DNA of 64,000 bases from Polyangiaceae bacterium (GCA_016712345.1 JADJRH010000001.1:2728001-2792000), one strand, 5' to 3'; shown: positions 26,217 through 33,936, numbered from the stretch's first letter. Numbers and translations are program-made. The notes: generated from the sequence alone by a model not told the origin.

Positions 26217-27182
26217 ATGTACCAAACGAAACTCAAAACCCTTCCCGGCACCGTGGTTCACCTTCCCAACACCGACGACATGGAAGAGAGCCACCATGTG
26301 ATGGACTTAGACTCCATTCGCGCGGTGAACGCCGCGCTTGTGAGCGGTCGGCCCCTTTTGGTGCGGGGTGAACCGGGCATGGGCAAGAGCCAACTCGCCC
26401 GCGCCGCCGCCAGGGAGCTGGGACGAGTTCTCATTCGCCACACCGTGGATGCCCGCACGGAAACGCGCGACCTCTTGTGGACAGTGGATGGTGTGGCTCG
26501 CTTGGCTGAAGCGCAGGTGTTGGGCGCATTTTGTCAAGGAAAGTTAGAAGAAGTTCAGGAGCGCATTGCGATTGATAACTTCGTTCACCCAGGCCCTCTC
26601 TGGTGGGCATTTGAGTGGAACACCGCACTTGTTCAAGCGAAGCGCGTGCATATCGATCCCCCACCTCAACCAAGCGATTGGGACGAGGCAGACGGGTCCG
26701 TGGTGTTGATCGATGAAATTGATAAGGCCGACCCTTCCATCCCCAATGGCTTGCTTGACGCCTTGGGTCACCGCCGGTTTGATATTCCAGGTGGAAAGCG
26801 CGTCCGAATGAAAGAAGGGCAGCCGCCGCTTGTTGTGATCACCACCAACGAAGAGCGAGCGCTGCCAGACGCCTTTTTGCGCCGCTGCTGGGTGCTCCAC
26901 CTCACCCTTCCCAAAGAGCGAACCAAGCTCATGAGCGAGTTAAAACTGCGCGGCAACGCCCACTTTGGTGGGTGCAATGACGCGCTGTTGACCCAAGCGG
27001 CCGATTTGGTGGTCACCTACCGCGACAAAGCCGAAAAGCAACATCGCGCACCGCCGGGCGTTGCTGAGTATATTGACCTCTTGCACGTGGTGACCGAGTT
27101 GAGCGACGATCCTGACCGTCAGGTTACCCTCCTCGACGAGTTTGCCAAGTTTGCCCTCCAAAAACACCCAACCGACGTGTAA
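26217..27182 (+). CDS. MoxR-family AAA+ ATPase
   Basis: 321 residues. Walker A RGEPGMGKSQL (about 55-65), Walker B VVLIDEIDKAD, sensor 1 VVITTNEERAL, and an arginine pair FLRRC just after, then a small helical lid domain. MoxR ATPases act as chaperone-like remodelers, usually together with a VWA-domain partner. Here the next gene, 6 bases downstream, encodes a degenerate vWA/SAV_2336-like region, so the two probably form a working pair. Cytoplasmic. An insertion between Walker A and B (GPLWWAFEWNTALVQAKRVH) is longer than in the shortest MoxR proteins. Confidence 0.9.
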   Translation: MYQTKLKTLPGTVVHLPNTDDMEESHHVMDLDSIRAVNAALVSGRPLLVRGEPGMGKSQLARAAARELGRVLIRHTVDARTETRDLLWTVDGVARLAEAQVLGAFCQGKLEEVQERIAIDNFVHPGPLWWAFEWNTALVQAKRVHIDPPPQPSDWDEADGSVVLIDEIDKADPSIPNGLLDALGHRRFDIPGGKRVRMKEGQPPLVVITTNEERALPDAFLRRCWVLHLTLPKERTKLMSELKLRGNAHFGGCNDALLTQAADLVVTYRDKAEKQHRAPPGVAEYIDLLHVVTELSDDPDRQVTLLDEFAKFALQKHPTDV

Positions 27183-27188
27183 CAGAAC

Positions 27189-30014
27189 ATGGAAGGTCAA
27201 GCTCGCCCTTCATCTCCGCGAACACGGCCGCCGCGCGCGTCGGTTGGCTTGGCCGACCATTTGTTGGAGTTTTACCACTTCCACCACGAAGAGACCGCGC
27301 CCGGCTCATCAAGTCAAGTGTCTGCGCCGGCTGGTTCAACCCCCAACGCGGACCCACCCGACATCCCGTCCAACCAACAAACAGAACGTCCACAACAGCC
27401 ACCTGTCCCCTCGCCCGATCTGACCGGTTCAGTGCCTCCGTTTCAACTTCGCCCGCGTCCAGATTTCTCCTCGGGTGAAGATATAGCCGACGAAGATCCC
27501 AACATGGATCTACCCATCCACCCAATGGCTCCGTTGCCTTTGTGGCAGCTCGATACCCTTGAATTTACGGACCCGGATGAAGCGGCCTCAAAAGAGACAA
27601 TCGACGGCCTGCTGGTCAACAAACCCGTCGCTCAAGAAGAGCCGCTCCCCTTCAAACCGGCCTCCTTTGCGTACAAATCCGGCCCTCCGTTGCGCCCGTG
27701 GTCGCGCTTGTGGCCGCAACTTCGGCAAACGTTGGGAGCTACTCTCCCCGGGCGAGAAGTAAACCTTCCAGCGCTGTTGGAGCAAGTCTGCCGCGGGGCT
27801 GTGGTGCGCTCGTTCCCCAAAGTCAAACGCGACGTGTGGGCGCCGCGCGTGGCCATCTGGGTGGACGATTCCAAGCGCCTTTTCCCTGTGTGGAATGACC
27901 AGATCGACGTGTGTACACGCGTGTCTGATGCATGTGGTTATGACGCCGTGCACGTGACCGTTGTGCGAGCCGCCCGCGGTCAGATTTGTGAGTTGACTGC
28001 CGGTCACCCTTCCCACGCCGTTCAGGTGGAGGAGCAGGTGCCCCTGCTTGTATTAAGCGATTTGGGAATGTTCGGGACGGCTTCTGACCGCGCCGCTTGG
28101 CTTGAAACGGGCCGCACCCTCCAGCACCTCGGGGTACAGGTTCTTGCATTGGTGCCGGTTCCACACCGCTCTTGGGATGTTGACCTCGCCAAAGTGTGGA
28201 ATGCTGTACGGTGGGAACCGGGAGGCACTTCAACCCCATCCGCCCATCCCGTGGTCAGTTTGTTGCGCCTCATCGCGCCCGCCGCCCTGGTCGAGCCCGG
28301 ATTGCTTCGCGCACTTCGCAAACTCTTACCTACCCATCAAGTGGATGTCGGCGCCGAGATAGAATTGGCGCAGCACCCCGACGTGGCGGCGGCGGACGGC
28401 AGTGGCGTTGTCTTGCGGTCAGAAGCCTCTATTCGATGGCGTCGCGCATTTGCCGATGCCAATGAAGAAGCGCTCCCGCAAGAAGTGAAACAAAAAGTCA
28501 GTGACCTCATTGGCAGCTACCACAGCGATCTCGGTGGTGGCCTTGTGGAAGTAGAAACTTTGGCGTGGGCAGCTACCCAGGTGAACGAACTGGCCCCGCC
28601 GGGTGACGTGAACCAAGCCAATCAAGTCGCCCAATGGATGGCGAGTCAAATACAAGCGCGGGAAGGTGAGCGCTCGTCTTTGGCCGCCCAAGTTCGAACA
28701 TTTGCCAACACCTTTGTCGCAGCGCTCCCGAGTGAAGCGGAACATCAGGTTCCCGTGGTGCGCTCCATTCGCACAGCTCTGACACGCTCGTGGGAACCAC
28801 ACTGGTGGGGAATTCGCCAAGTGGGACGCCGCTGGTTGGTCTTTCGCTTGCCGAACGTGGACTACCCTGTGGAGAGTACCTCTTCAGGTGGTCAACCCAA
28901 GCCCATTCACAAACATCGCGGCACCGCCTGGGTCGTGGATGAAACACGGCCCGGCAGTCCCGTCGCTTGGTTTATGGCGGCATTGCCCCAGGTCACAATG
29001 TCCACCCCTGATAACCCTCGCGGTGAAGTGTACGCATTACGGGAGGGCCTTGTGTTGCCCTTACCCTCCTCAACCTATGAAACATGCACCCTTCACACCG
29101 ACCTTTCTACCCTAACGCTCACCGCGTGGAAGCGTGAATCATGGGCAAAAGCCGCAGGGCGTGACCAATACGGCCTTTGGGCCGAGGCCGGCGTAAAAGG
29201 GGTAAAAGTCAAGTTCCGGTGGATCCCTCCGGGTAAAAGTGTGTTGGGTTCGCCGGAGGGCGAAGAGGGTAGATTCGACGACGAAGGACCGGTCACATCA
29301 GTGACTTGGACGAGGGGTTGGTGGATGATGGAAACGCCGGTCACGCAGGCATTGTGGCAAGCCGTGATGGGGAACAACCGGAGTCGATTTCGATCGCCAA
29401 ATCGCCCGGTGGAGAAGGTGAGTTGGGATGATTGCAAAGAGTTTACCGAGCAGTTGAACGACCTTGTTCCAGGATTGAACGTTCGCCTCCCCACCGAGGT
29501 GGAGTGGGAAACGGCGTGCCGTGCCGGCATCTCCACCGCCACCTGGAAAGGGGATCTGAAGATTCTGGGCGCGAACAATGCCCCTTTGTTGGATGACATC
29601 GCTTGGTACGGAGGCAACTGCGGTGTGGCATTTGACTTGAAGGACGGTCATCCAACAACAGAGAGCTGGTGGAAAGAAAAACAACACGAGTTTAGCCACG
29701 GCAGTACGCGTGAGGTGAAGCTTAAACAACCCAATCCCTGGGGCTTGTATGACATGTTGGGCAATGTTTGGGAGTGGTGTTTGGACGAGAGTGACTGGCC
29801 GCTGAAGACACATCCAGGCGGGAATGTCAAAAATCCTGCGCCCAATTCCGCGGGCGCGATACGGGTTCTGCGCGGTGGCTCGTGGTACAACCTCGCGCGG
29901 TACGTCCGCGCGGCGTACCGCCTCGCGCTCGTTCCGGCGTACGAGTACGACTACGTCGGCTTTCGTCTTGTCCGAGGTCCAATCCCAGGGGTCGCGGAGC
30001 GACGCCGATCATGA
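27189..30014 (+). CDS. SAV_2336/vWA-like protein with C-terminal FGE (SUMF1, C-type-lectin fold) domain carrying a DGR-type variable region
   Basis: 941 residues. About 1-150 is Pro/Ser-rich and disordered. About 155-400 resembles the SAV_2336 N-terminal, degenerate vWA domain (RVAIWVDDSKRLFPVW; VPLLVLSDLGMF; LGVQVLALVPVPHRSWDVD). A helical middle follows. About 675-930 is an FGE-sulfatase domain (KFRWIPPGKSVLGSPEGEE, METPVTQALWQAVMGNN, RLPTEVEWETACRAG, WGLYDMLGNVWEWC, VLRGGSWY). True FGE active-site cysteines near the C-terminus are not evident, so I expect ligand binding rather than formylglycine formation. The last 35 residues are encoded by a variable-region-like block (29861-29979). It overlaps the next gene by ATGA. 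Confidence 0.85.
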   Translation: MEGQARPSSPRTRPPRASVGLADHLLEFYHFHHEETAPGSSSQVSAPAGSTPNADPPDIPSNQQTERPQQPPVPSPDLTGSVPPFQLRPRPDFSSGEDIADEDPNMDLPIHPMAPLPLWQLDTLEFTDPDEAASKETIDGLLVNKPVAQEEPLPFKPASFAYKSGPPLRPWSRLWPQLRQTLGATLPGREVNLPALLEQVCRGAVVRSFPKVKRDVWAPRVAIWVDDSKRLFPVWNDQIDVCTRVSDACGYDAVHVTVVRAARGQICELTAGHPSHAVQVEEQVPLLVLSDLGMFGTASDRAAWLETGRTLQHLGVQVLALVPVPHRSWDVDLAKVWNAVRWEPGGTSTPSAHPVVSLLRLIAPAALVEPGLLRALRKLLPTHQVDVGAEIELAQHPDVAAADGSGVVLRSEASIRWRRAFADANEEALPQEVKQKVSDLIGSYHSDLGGGLVEVETLAWAATQVNELAPPGDVNQANQVAQWMASQIQAREGERSSLAAQVRTFANTFVAALPSEAEHQVPVVRSIRTALTRSWEPHWWGIRQVGRRWLVFRLPNVDYPVESTSSGGQPKPIHKHRGTAWVVDETRPGSPVAWFMAALPQVTMSTPDNPRGEVYALREGLVLPLPSSTYETCTLHTDLSTLTLTAWKRESWAKAAGRDQYGLWAEAGVKGVKVKFRWIPPGKSVLGSPEGEEGRFDDEGPVTSVTWTRGWWMMETPVTQALWQAVMGNNRSRFRSPNRPVEKVSWDDCKEFTEQLNDLVPGLNVRLPTEVEWETACRAGISTATWKGDLKILGANNAPLLDDIAWYGGNCGVAFDLKDGHPTTESWWKEKQHEFSHGSTREVKLKQPNPWGLYDMLGNVWEWCLDESDWPLKTHPGGNVKNPAPNSAGAIRVLRGGSWYNLARYVRAAYRLALVPAYEYDYVGFRLVRGPIPGVAERRRS
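29861..29979 (+). other. Putative DGR variable region 1 (VR1)
   Basis: 119-bp block homologous to 30700-30818. The first 28 and last 25 bases are identical. Between them, codons 29889-29954 differ at ten codons: AAC/GGC, CTC/GGC, TAC/TTC, CTC/AAC, CTC/TAC, GTT/GAT, TAC/CTC, TAC/TTC, GAC/GAG, TAC/AGC. All 16 changed bases are explained if the template had A there (AAC-rich codons), and 15 of 16 are in codon positions 1 or 2. It ends just before the gene's stop, inside the C-type-lectin fold, as in known DGR targets. Confidence 0.85.
29991..30003 (+). other. GGA-loop hairpin just downstream of VR1
   Basis: GTCGC-GGA-GCGAC, a 5-bp perfect stem with a 3-base loop, 11 bases after the identical block. 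Known DGRs often have a hairpin shortly after the variable region that helps mutagenic homing. The same GGA-loop stem appears three times after the second gene. Confidence 0.5.
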
Positions 30015-30850
30015 CCGGCCGGTGGCATCCGCTCGCGTCCGGCTCCGCCCACGACAGCGCTGTTGAATGGGGGCAAGACGAGTTTGGCGTGTTTCAAACC
30101 TTTCAGGTCCGCCGAGTCAAATTCCGCATGCGGTGGATTCCCGCGGGTAAGTTTCTCATGGGTTCACCCGTGGCCGAAGTGGGTAGGTATGACGAGGAAG
30201 GTCCACAACGGGAGGTCACGCTGACCCGTGGGTTTTGGATGGGTGAAACCCCGTGTACACAAGAATTGTGGCAGGCGGTGATGGGCAACAATCCAAGTCG
30301 GTTCAAAAACCCCACCCATCCAGTTGAAACGGTCCGTTGGGAAGATTGTCAGGACTTCTGCGCGCGGCTGAATGAACAAATCCCGGCGTTTGGTGCGCGT
30401 CTTCCCACAGAGGCCGAGTGGGAATACGCATGTCGCGCCGGCACCACCACAGCCACCTGGGCGGGAGATCTGAAAAAAGGCGAGGAAGGAACAGCTCCAA
30501 TGTTGGACCCAATAGCCTGGTATTGGGGCAACTCCAACCTGGGAGGCAAACGGTCTACCCAACCGGTGGGACTAAAGCTGCCCAACCCACTCGGGCTCTT
30601 CGACATGTTGGGCAACGTGTTGGAGTGGTGCTCGGATAGGTACGGCCCGTACGATCCACGTGCACTACGCGATCCAACGGGCGCTCCTGCGGGCACGAGA
30701 CGGGTTCTGCGCGGTGGCTCGTGGTACGGCGGCGCGCGGTTCGTCCGCGCGGCGTACCGCAACGCGTACGATCCGGCGCTCGAGTTCGAGAGCGTCGGCT
30801 TTCGTCTTGTCCGAGGTCAACCCAGTAGGCCGCGGAGCAGCACGGAGTAA
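30011..30850 (+). CDS. Stand-alone FGE/SUMF1-domain protein with a second DGR-type variable region
   Basis: 279 residues, essentially a single FGE-sulfatase (C-type-lectin fold) domain: FRMRWIPAGKFLMGSPVAE, GFWMGETPCTQELWQAVMGNNPS (in part), RLPTEAEWEYACRAG, LGLFDMLGNVLEWC, RRVLRGGSWY ... VGFRLVRG. It is about half identical to the FGE domain of the preceding gene except for the C-terminal 119-bp block, which is far more alike. The ATG overlaps the preceding TGA (ATGA), indicating translational coupling. No signal peptide, so it probably works in the cytoplasm with its operon partners as a ligand-recognition subunit. GTG starts further upstream fall in the previous gene and were not used. Confidence 0.88.
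   Translation: MTGRWHPLASGSAHDSAVEWGQDEFGVFQTFQVRRVKFRMRWIPAGKFLMGSPVAEVGRYDEEGPQREVTLTRGFWMGETPCTQELWQAVMGNNPSRFKNPTHPVETVRWEDCQDFCARLNEQIPAFGARLPTEAEWEYACRAGTTTATWAGDLKKGEEGTAPMLDPIAWYWGNSNLGGKRSTQPVGLKLPNPLGLFDMLGNVLEWCSDRYGPYDPRALRDPTGAPAGTRRVLRGGSWYGGARFVRAAYRNAYDPALEFESVGFRLVRGQPSRPRSSTE
30700..30818 (+). other. Putative DGR variable region 2 (VR2)
   Basis: Pairs with 29861-29979 at an exact offset of 839 bases with no gaps. The variable codons are 30728-30793. The shared 3' end GTCGGCTTTCGTCTTGTCC and beyond would be the invariant homing-initiation segment. Confidence 0.85.
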
Positions 30851-30857
30851 AGTCTCT

Positions 30858-30925
30858 GCCGCGGAGCGGCGCATGTCAGGTTTCTGCCGCGGAGCGGCCC
30901 CATCACGTTTCTGCCGCGGAGCGGC
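30858..30925 (+). repeat. Three GGA-loop hairpins (GCCGCGGAGCGGC) after the second FGE gene
   Basis: Exact 13-base copies at 30858-30870, 30886-30898 and 30913-30925, spaced 28 and 27 bases, each preceded by TCT or TTTCT. A decayed relative (GCCGCGGAGCAGC) is at the gene's end near 30829. Stem sequence differs from the hairpin after VR1 but the loop and stem length are the same. Confidence 0.7.
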
Positions 30926-30968
30926 CCCGGGCGTGGGGAAAGTGCGGAGCACCCCACGCCCTCCTCCC

Positions 30969-31076
30969 GGCCAACTTTTTTCTGCCCGCCGTCACTTTTT
31001 GAAATAAAAATTCCCCGAAACACCCAGTTACATCCGAGACTCGGCGCACCGAAGCGCTGGGCTCTCGGAGTCAGGC
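30969..31076 (+). promoter_or_regulatory. Conserved structured leader of Rpn copy 2
   Basis: Near-identical to 22816-22928, with CCGAG replaced by CCGAGAC and the inner stem GGCGC...GCGCT followed by CTCTCGG. The AT-rich CTTTTTGAAATAAAAATTC is unchanged. Confidence 0.5.
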
Positions 31077-31118
31077 ATGTCCAAGTCGTCTTCCCATCCC
31101 CATCCCCATGATGCGTGT

Positions 31119-31264
31119 CAGGTGGCTGGTGGTTTTCGTAACGAGCAGCCCCGATCACGCGTCCGAGCGAGACCCGGAGCGGAACATACGCTGCGTATTT
31201 GAGCACCGGAAGCGCAGCGAGGACGCGTTAGCGGGGCGCGCAGTAGAAAAACACCAGCCACCTG
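31119..31264. mobile_element. 146-bp palindromic (MITE-like) element, copy in Rpn 2
   Basis: Essentially the same sequence as 22965-23110 (one visible base difference, AGACCC against AGAACC), same orientation, same position after the codons for HPHD. It ends the original reading frame from ATG 31077 with TGA. Shared insertion site means copies 1 and 2 arose by duplication after the insertion. Confidence 0.8.
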
Positions 31265-31271
31265 GTGCGTC

Positions 31272-32276
31272 ATGTTTTTAGCGATCCTGAATGCCAAAGG
31301 TGAATTGCAACATCTCTTGCCACCGGAGCTGAGCGCTCAACTCAACTGGTCTACCCTCAAGCTTGAACCAGGCGCCTTCGTCGATGAAGAGCTGCGCGCA
31401 AGTTATTCAGACCTTCTCTTCTCCATCGACTACCAAGGTCAACTCGCCTATCTCTACTTCCTCCTCGAACATCAAACGTTGCCGGAGCGCTTTTTCATCT
31501 TTCGTCAGCTCAAATATGTGGTCCGCATCTGGGACAAATGGCTGCGTGAAAATCCTACGGCTACCCATCTCCCCATCATCATTCCCATGTTGCTTTGCCA
31601 CGGTCGCAAACCGTGGATCTACCCATTGCGGTTTGAAGAATTGGTCAACATTCCCCAAGACATCGCCCCCGTCGTCCTCGACTTCATCCCCAAATTCCGC
31701 GTCGCGGTGGACGACTTATCTACCCAATCGCACGAAGCGCTGCGCGAACGCGCCATGACGGAGTTTGCCCGCGTCACCCTATGGAGCCTAAAAACGGCGA
31801 CCAACACAGAAGAAATGCTCCGCACCGTCGAATTATGGGCAACCCACCTGCACGCCTTGCGGAACGCTCGAAACGGCGCCGCGGCACTCGCCACCGTCAT
31901 TCGCTACGTGTTCGCTGTGCACGAACGGCCTGAAGAAGTTGTCTTAACCACCCTTGCAAAAGCCATGAAAATGGAGGACAATGAAGTTATGGCCACTGTA
32001 GAAGAGCAATTGATTGCCAAAGGTCGCCAACGCGGTATCGAAGAGGGCCTCATGCAAGGTCTCACACAAGGCCGCGAACAAGGCCTGTTGCAAGGCCGCG
32101 AACAAGGTCTGACGCAAGGCCAGCGCGCCGTGCTTCTGCGGCAATTGGAACGCAAATTCGGCAAAATACCGGCCGAGTTCACCTCCCGGGTTGAAGCGGC
32201 GCCCCTCCATGAGCTTGAAACCTGGCTCGACCGAGTCCTCGTCGCGCAATCTCTCTCCCAGGTGTTTAACGGGTAG
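31272..32276 (+). CDS. Rpn family PD-(D/E)XK nuclease/transposase-like protein, copy 2 (N-terminally re-initiated)
   Basis: 334 residues from ATG 31272. The original start (31077) is separated by the 146-bp element. A two-base deletion (CTGAATGCC against CTGAAAACGCC in copy 3) puts this ATG in frame, so nearly the whole protein (MFLAILNAKGELQHLLPPEL onward) remains translatable. Core motifs: SDLLFSIDYQGQLAYLYFLLEHQ, the PD-(D/E)XK-like active site of Rpn proteins; HGRKPWIYPLRFEEL; a C-terminal GREQGLLQ repeat (two units) and ERKFGKIPAEF. Rpn proteins promote RecA-independent recombination in E. coli; here the role is inferred from family only. Confidence 0.8.
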   Translation: MFLAILNAKGELQHLLPPELSAQLNWSTLKLEPGAFVDEELRASYSDLLFSIDYQGQLAYLYFLLEHQTLPERFFIFRQLKYVVRIWDKWLRENPTATHLPIIIPMLLCHGRKPWIYPLRFEELVNIPQDIAPVVLDFIPKFRVAVDDLSTQSHEALRERAMTEFARVTLWSLKTATNTEEMLRTVELWATHLHALRNARNGAAALATVIRYVFAVHERPEEVVLTTLAKAMKMEDNEVMATVEEQLIAKGRQRGIEEGLMQGLTQGREQGLLQGREQGLTQGQRAVLLRQLERKFGKIPAEFTSRVEAAPLHELETWLDRVLVAQSLSQVFNG

Positions 32277-32429
32277 ATACCCTACCCACGTCCCGCGTAG
32301 CGCCAAATCTACCATCCCGCCCCAAATCTACCCATCTCGCTCTCAACACCCCAAGACAAGCGCACTTAACCCGCGAGCCGCCAAGCGAGCGTACCTATGT
32401 GCGATGTGCAGCCGCGCCATTGGGTGAAT

Positions 32430-32544
32430 CACCAGCGTTGCCAACTTTTTTCTGTCCGCCTTCACTTTTTGAAATAAAAATTCTTTCAAACACCCAGTTA
32501 CATCCGAGGCTCGGCGCACCAAGGCGCCACCTTCGGAGTCAGGC
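32430..32544 (+). promoter_or_regulatory. Conserved structured leader of Rpn copy 3
   Basis: Same layout as the other two leaders. Here the inner stem is a perfect GGCGC...GCGCC, and the AT-rich part reads CTTTTTGAAATAAAAATTC followed by TTTCAAA instead of CCCCGAAA. The stretch 32277-32429 before it repeats after copy 3 (33625-33760) and contains no gene. Confidence 0.5.
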
Positions 32545-33624
32545 ATGTCCAAGTCGTCTTCCCATCCACACCCTCATGATACGTTGGTCCGTCATGTCTT
32601 CAGCGATCCTGAAAACGCCAAAGGTGAGTTGCAGCATCTCTTGCCACCCGAGCTGAGTGCTCAACTCAACTGGTCCACTCTCAAACTTGAGCCAGGCGCT
32701 TTCGTCGATGAAGAGCTGCGCGCCACCTACTCAGACCTGCTTTTTTCGATCGACTACCAAGGCCAACTTGCCTATCTCTACTTCCTCCTCGAACATCAAA
32801 CATTGCCGGAGCGTTTTTTCATCTTTCGTCAGCTCAAATATGTGGTCCGCATTTGGGACAAATGGCTGCGCGAACACCCCACGGCTACCCATCTCCCCAT
32901 CATCATTCCCATGTTGCTTTGCCACGGCCGCAAACCGTGGATCTACCCATTGCGGTTTGAAGAATTGGTCGACATTCCCAAAAACGTCGCCCCCGTCGTC
33001 CTCGACTTCATCCCCAAATTCCGAGTTGCGGTGGACGACTTATCTACCCAATCGCACGACGAGTTGCGAATGCGCGCCATGACGGAGTTTGCCCGCGTCA
33101 CCCTGTGGAGCCTCAAAACGGCCACCAACACAGAAGAAATGCTCCGCACCGTGGAACTATGGGCAACCCACCTGCACGCATTGCGGAATGCCCACAACGG
33201 TGCCGCCGCACTCGCAACCGTCATTCGCTACGTGTTCGCCGTGCACGAACGGCCTGAAGAAGTTGTCTTAACGACCCTTGCAAAAGCCATGAAAATGGAG
33301 GACAATGAAGTTATGGCCACTGTAGAAGAGCAATTGATTGCCAAAGGTCGCCAACGCGGTATCGAAGAGGGCCTCATGCAAGGTCTCACACAAGGCCGCG
33401 AACAAGGCCTGTTGCAAGGCCGCGAACAAGGCCTCATGCAAGGCCGCGAACAAGGCCTAACGCAAGGCCAGCGAGCGGTGCTTCTGCGCCAATTAGAGCG
33501 CAAATTCGGCAAAGTACCCGCCGAGTTCACCTCCCGGGTTGAAGCGGCGCCCCTCCATGAGCTTGAAACCTGGCTCGACCGAGTCCTCGTCGCGCAATCT
33601 CTCTCCCAGGTGTTTAACGGGTAG
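32545..33624 (+). CDS. Rpn family PD-(D/E)XK nuclease/transposase-like protein, copy 3 (intact)
   Basis: 359 residues, full length. N-terminus MSKSSSHPHPHDTLVRHVFSD (in part) leads into DPENAKGELQHLLPPEL, typical for Rpn/TIGR01784 proteins. Catalytic-type motif YSDLLFSID ... YLYFLLEHQ near residues 60-90, then HGRKPWIYPLRFEEL, FVLDFIP-like helices, and a C-terminal run of three GREQGL units before GQRAVLLRQLERKFG. It is the reference copy: it has neither palindromic insertion nor the two-base deletion. The 3' end has a GGGTAG/CTACCC hairpin over the stop. Predicted cytoplasmic nuclease-fold protein. Confidence 0.85.
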   Translation: MSKSSSHPHPHDTLVRHVFSDPENAKGELQHLLPPELSAQLNWSTLKLEPGAFVDEELRATYSDLLFSIDYQGQLAYLYFLLEHQTLPERFFIFRQLKYVVRIWDKWLREHPTATHLPIIIPMLLCHGRKPWIYPLRFEELVDIPKNVAPVVLDFIPKFRVAVDDLSTQSHDELRMRAMTEFARVTLWSLKTATNTEEMLRTVELWATHLHALRNAHNGAAALATVIRYVFAVHERPEEVVLTTLAKAMKMEDNEVMATVEEQLIAKGRQRGIEEGLMQGLTQGREQGLLQGREQGLMQGREQGLTQGQRAVLLRQLERKFGKVPAEFTSRVEAAPLHELETWLDRVLVAQSLSQVFNG

Positions 33625-33936
33625 ATACCCTACCCACGTCCCGCGTAGCGCCAAATCTACCATCCCGCCCCAAATCTACCCTCCTCGTTCTCAACACCCC
33701 AAGACAAGCGCATTCAGCCCGCGCGCCACACGTGTGTACTCACGCTTGCTCGGCGGCGCCCGGTTCAGGTTCAACCCCGCGATGTTGAGAAGAAAACCGG
33801 TCGGCACCCGGCATTTTTTTGCCGCCGATGAACGTTTCGGCCCGTGGGCGAAACTAATCTCCCCTAAGCTTGACATGCGTTTTCGGCGCACGTCTGTGAT
33901 CTTGGCTTGTGGTAACTACGGAGGAGATTGACCGTT
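33625..33936. other. Gene-free stretch between Rpn copy 3 and the FHA/sigma-54 activator
   Basis: The first 130 bases duplicate the sequence after Rpn copy 2 (32277-32400). Around 33797-33820 an imperfect CCGGT...ACCCGG stem followed by CATTTTTTT could be a terminator for the Rpn gene. TTGACA at 33873-33880 could be a -35 element for the downstream activator, though no convincing -10 follows. Confidence 0.4.

Noticed and set aside
27189..30850. True sulfatase-activating FGE enzymes
   Set aside because: No sulfatase gene is nearby and the catalytic cysteines are not evident; the DGR-like ends favour a ligand-binding role.
22929..33624. Classical insertion sequence with transposase
   Set aside because: The Rpn genes are nuclease-fold proteins carried with leaders, and I found no terminal inverted repeats or target duplications bounding the full genes.
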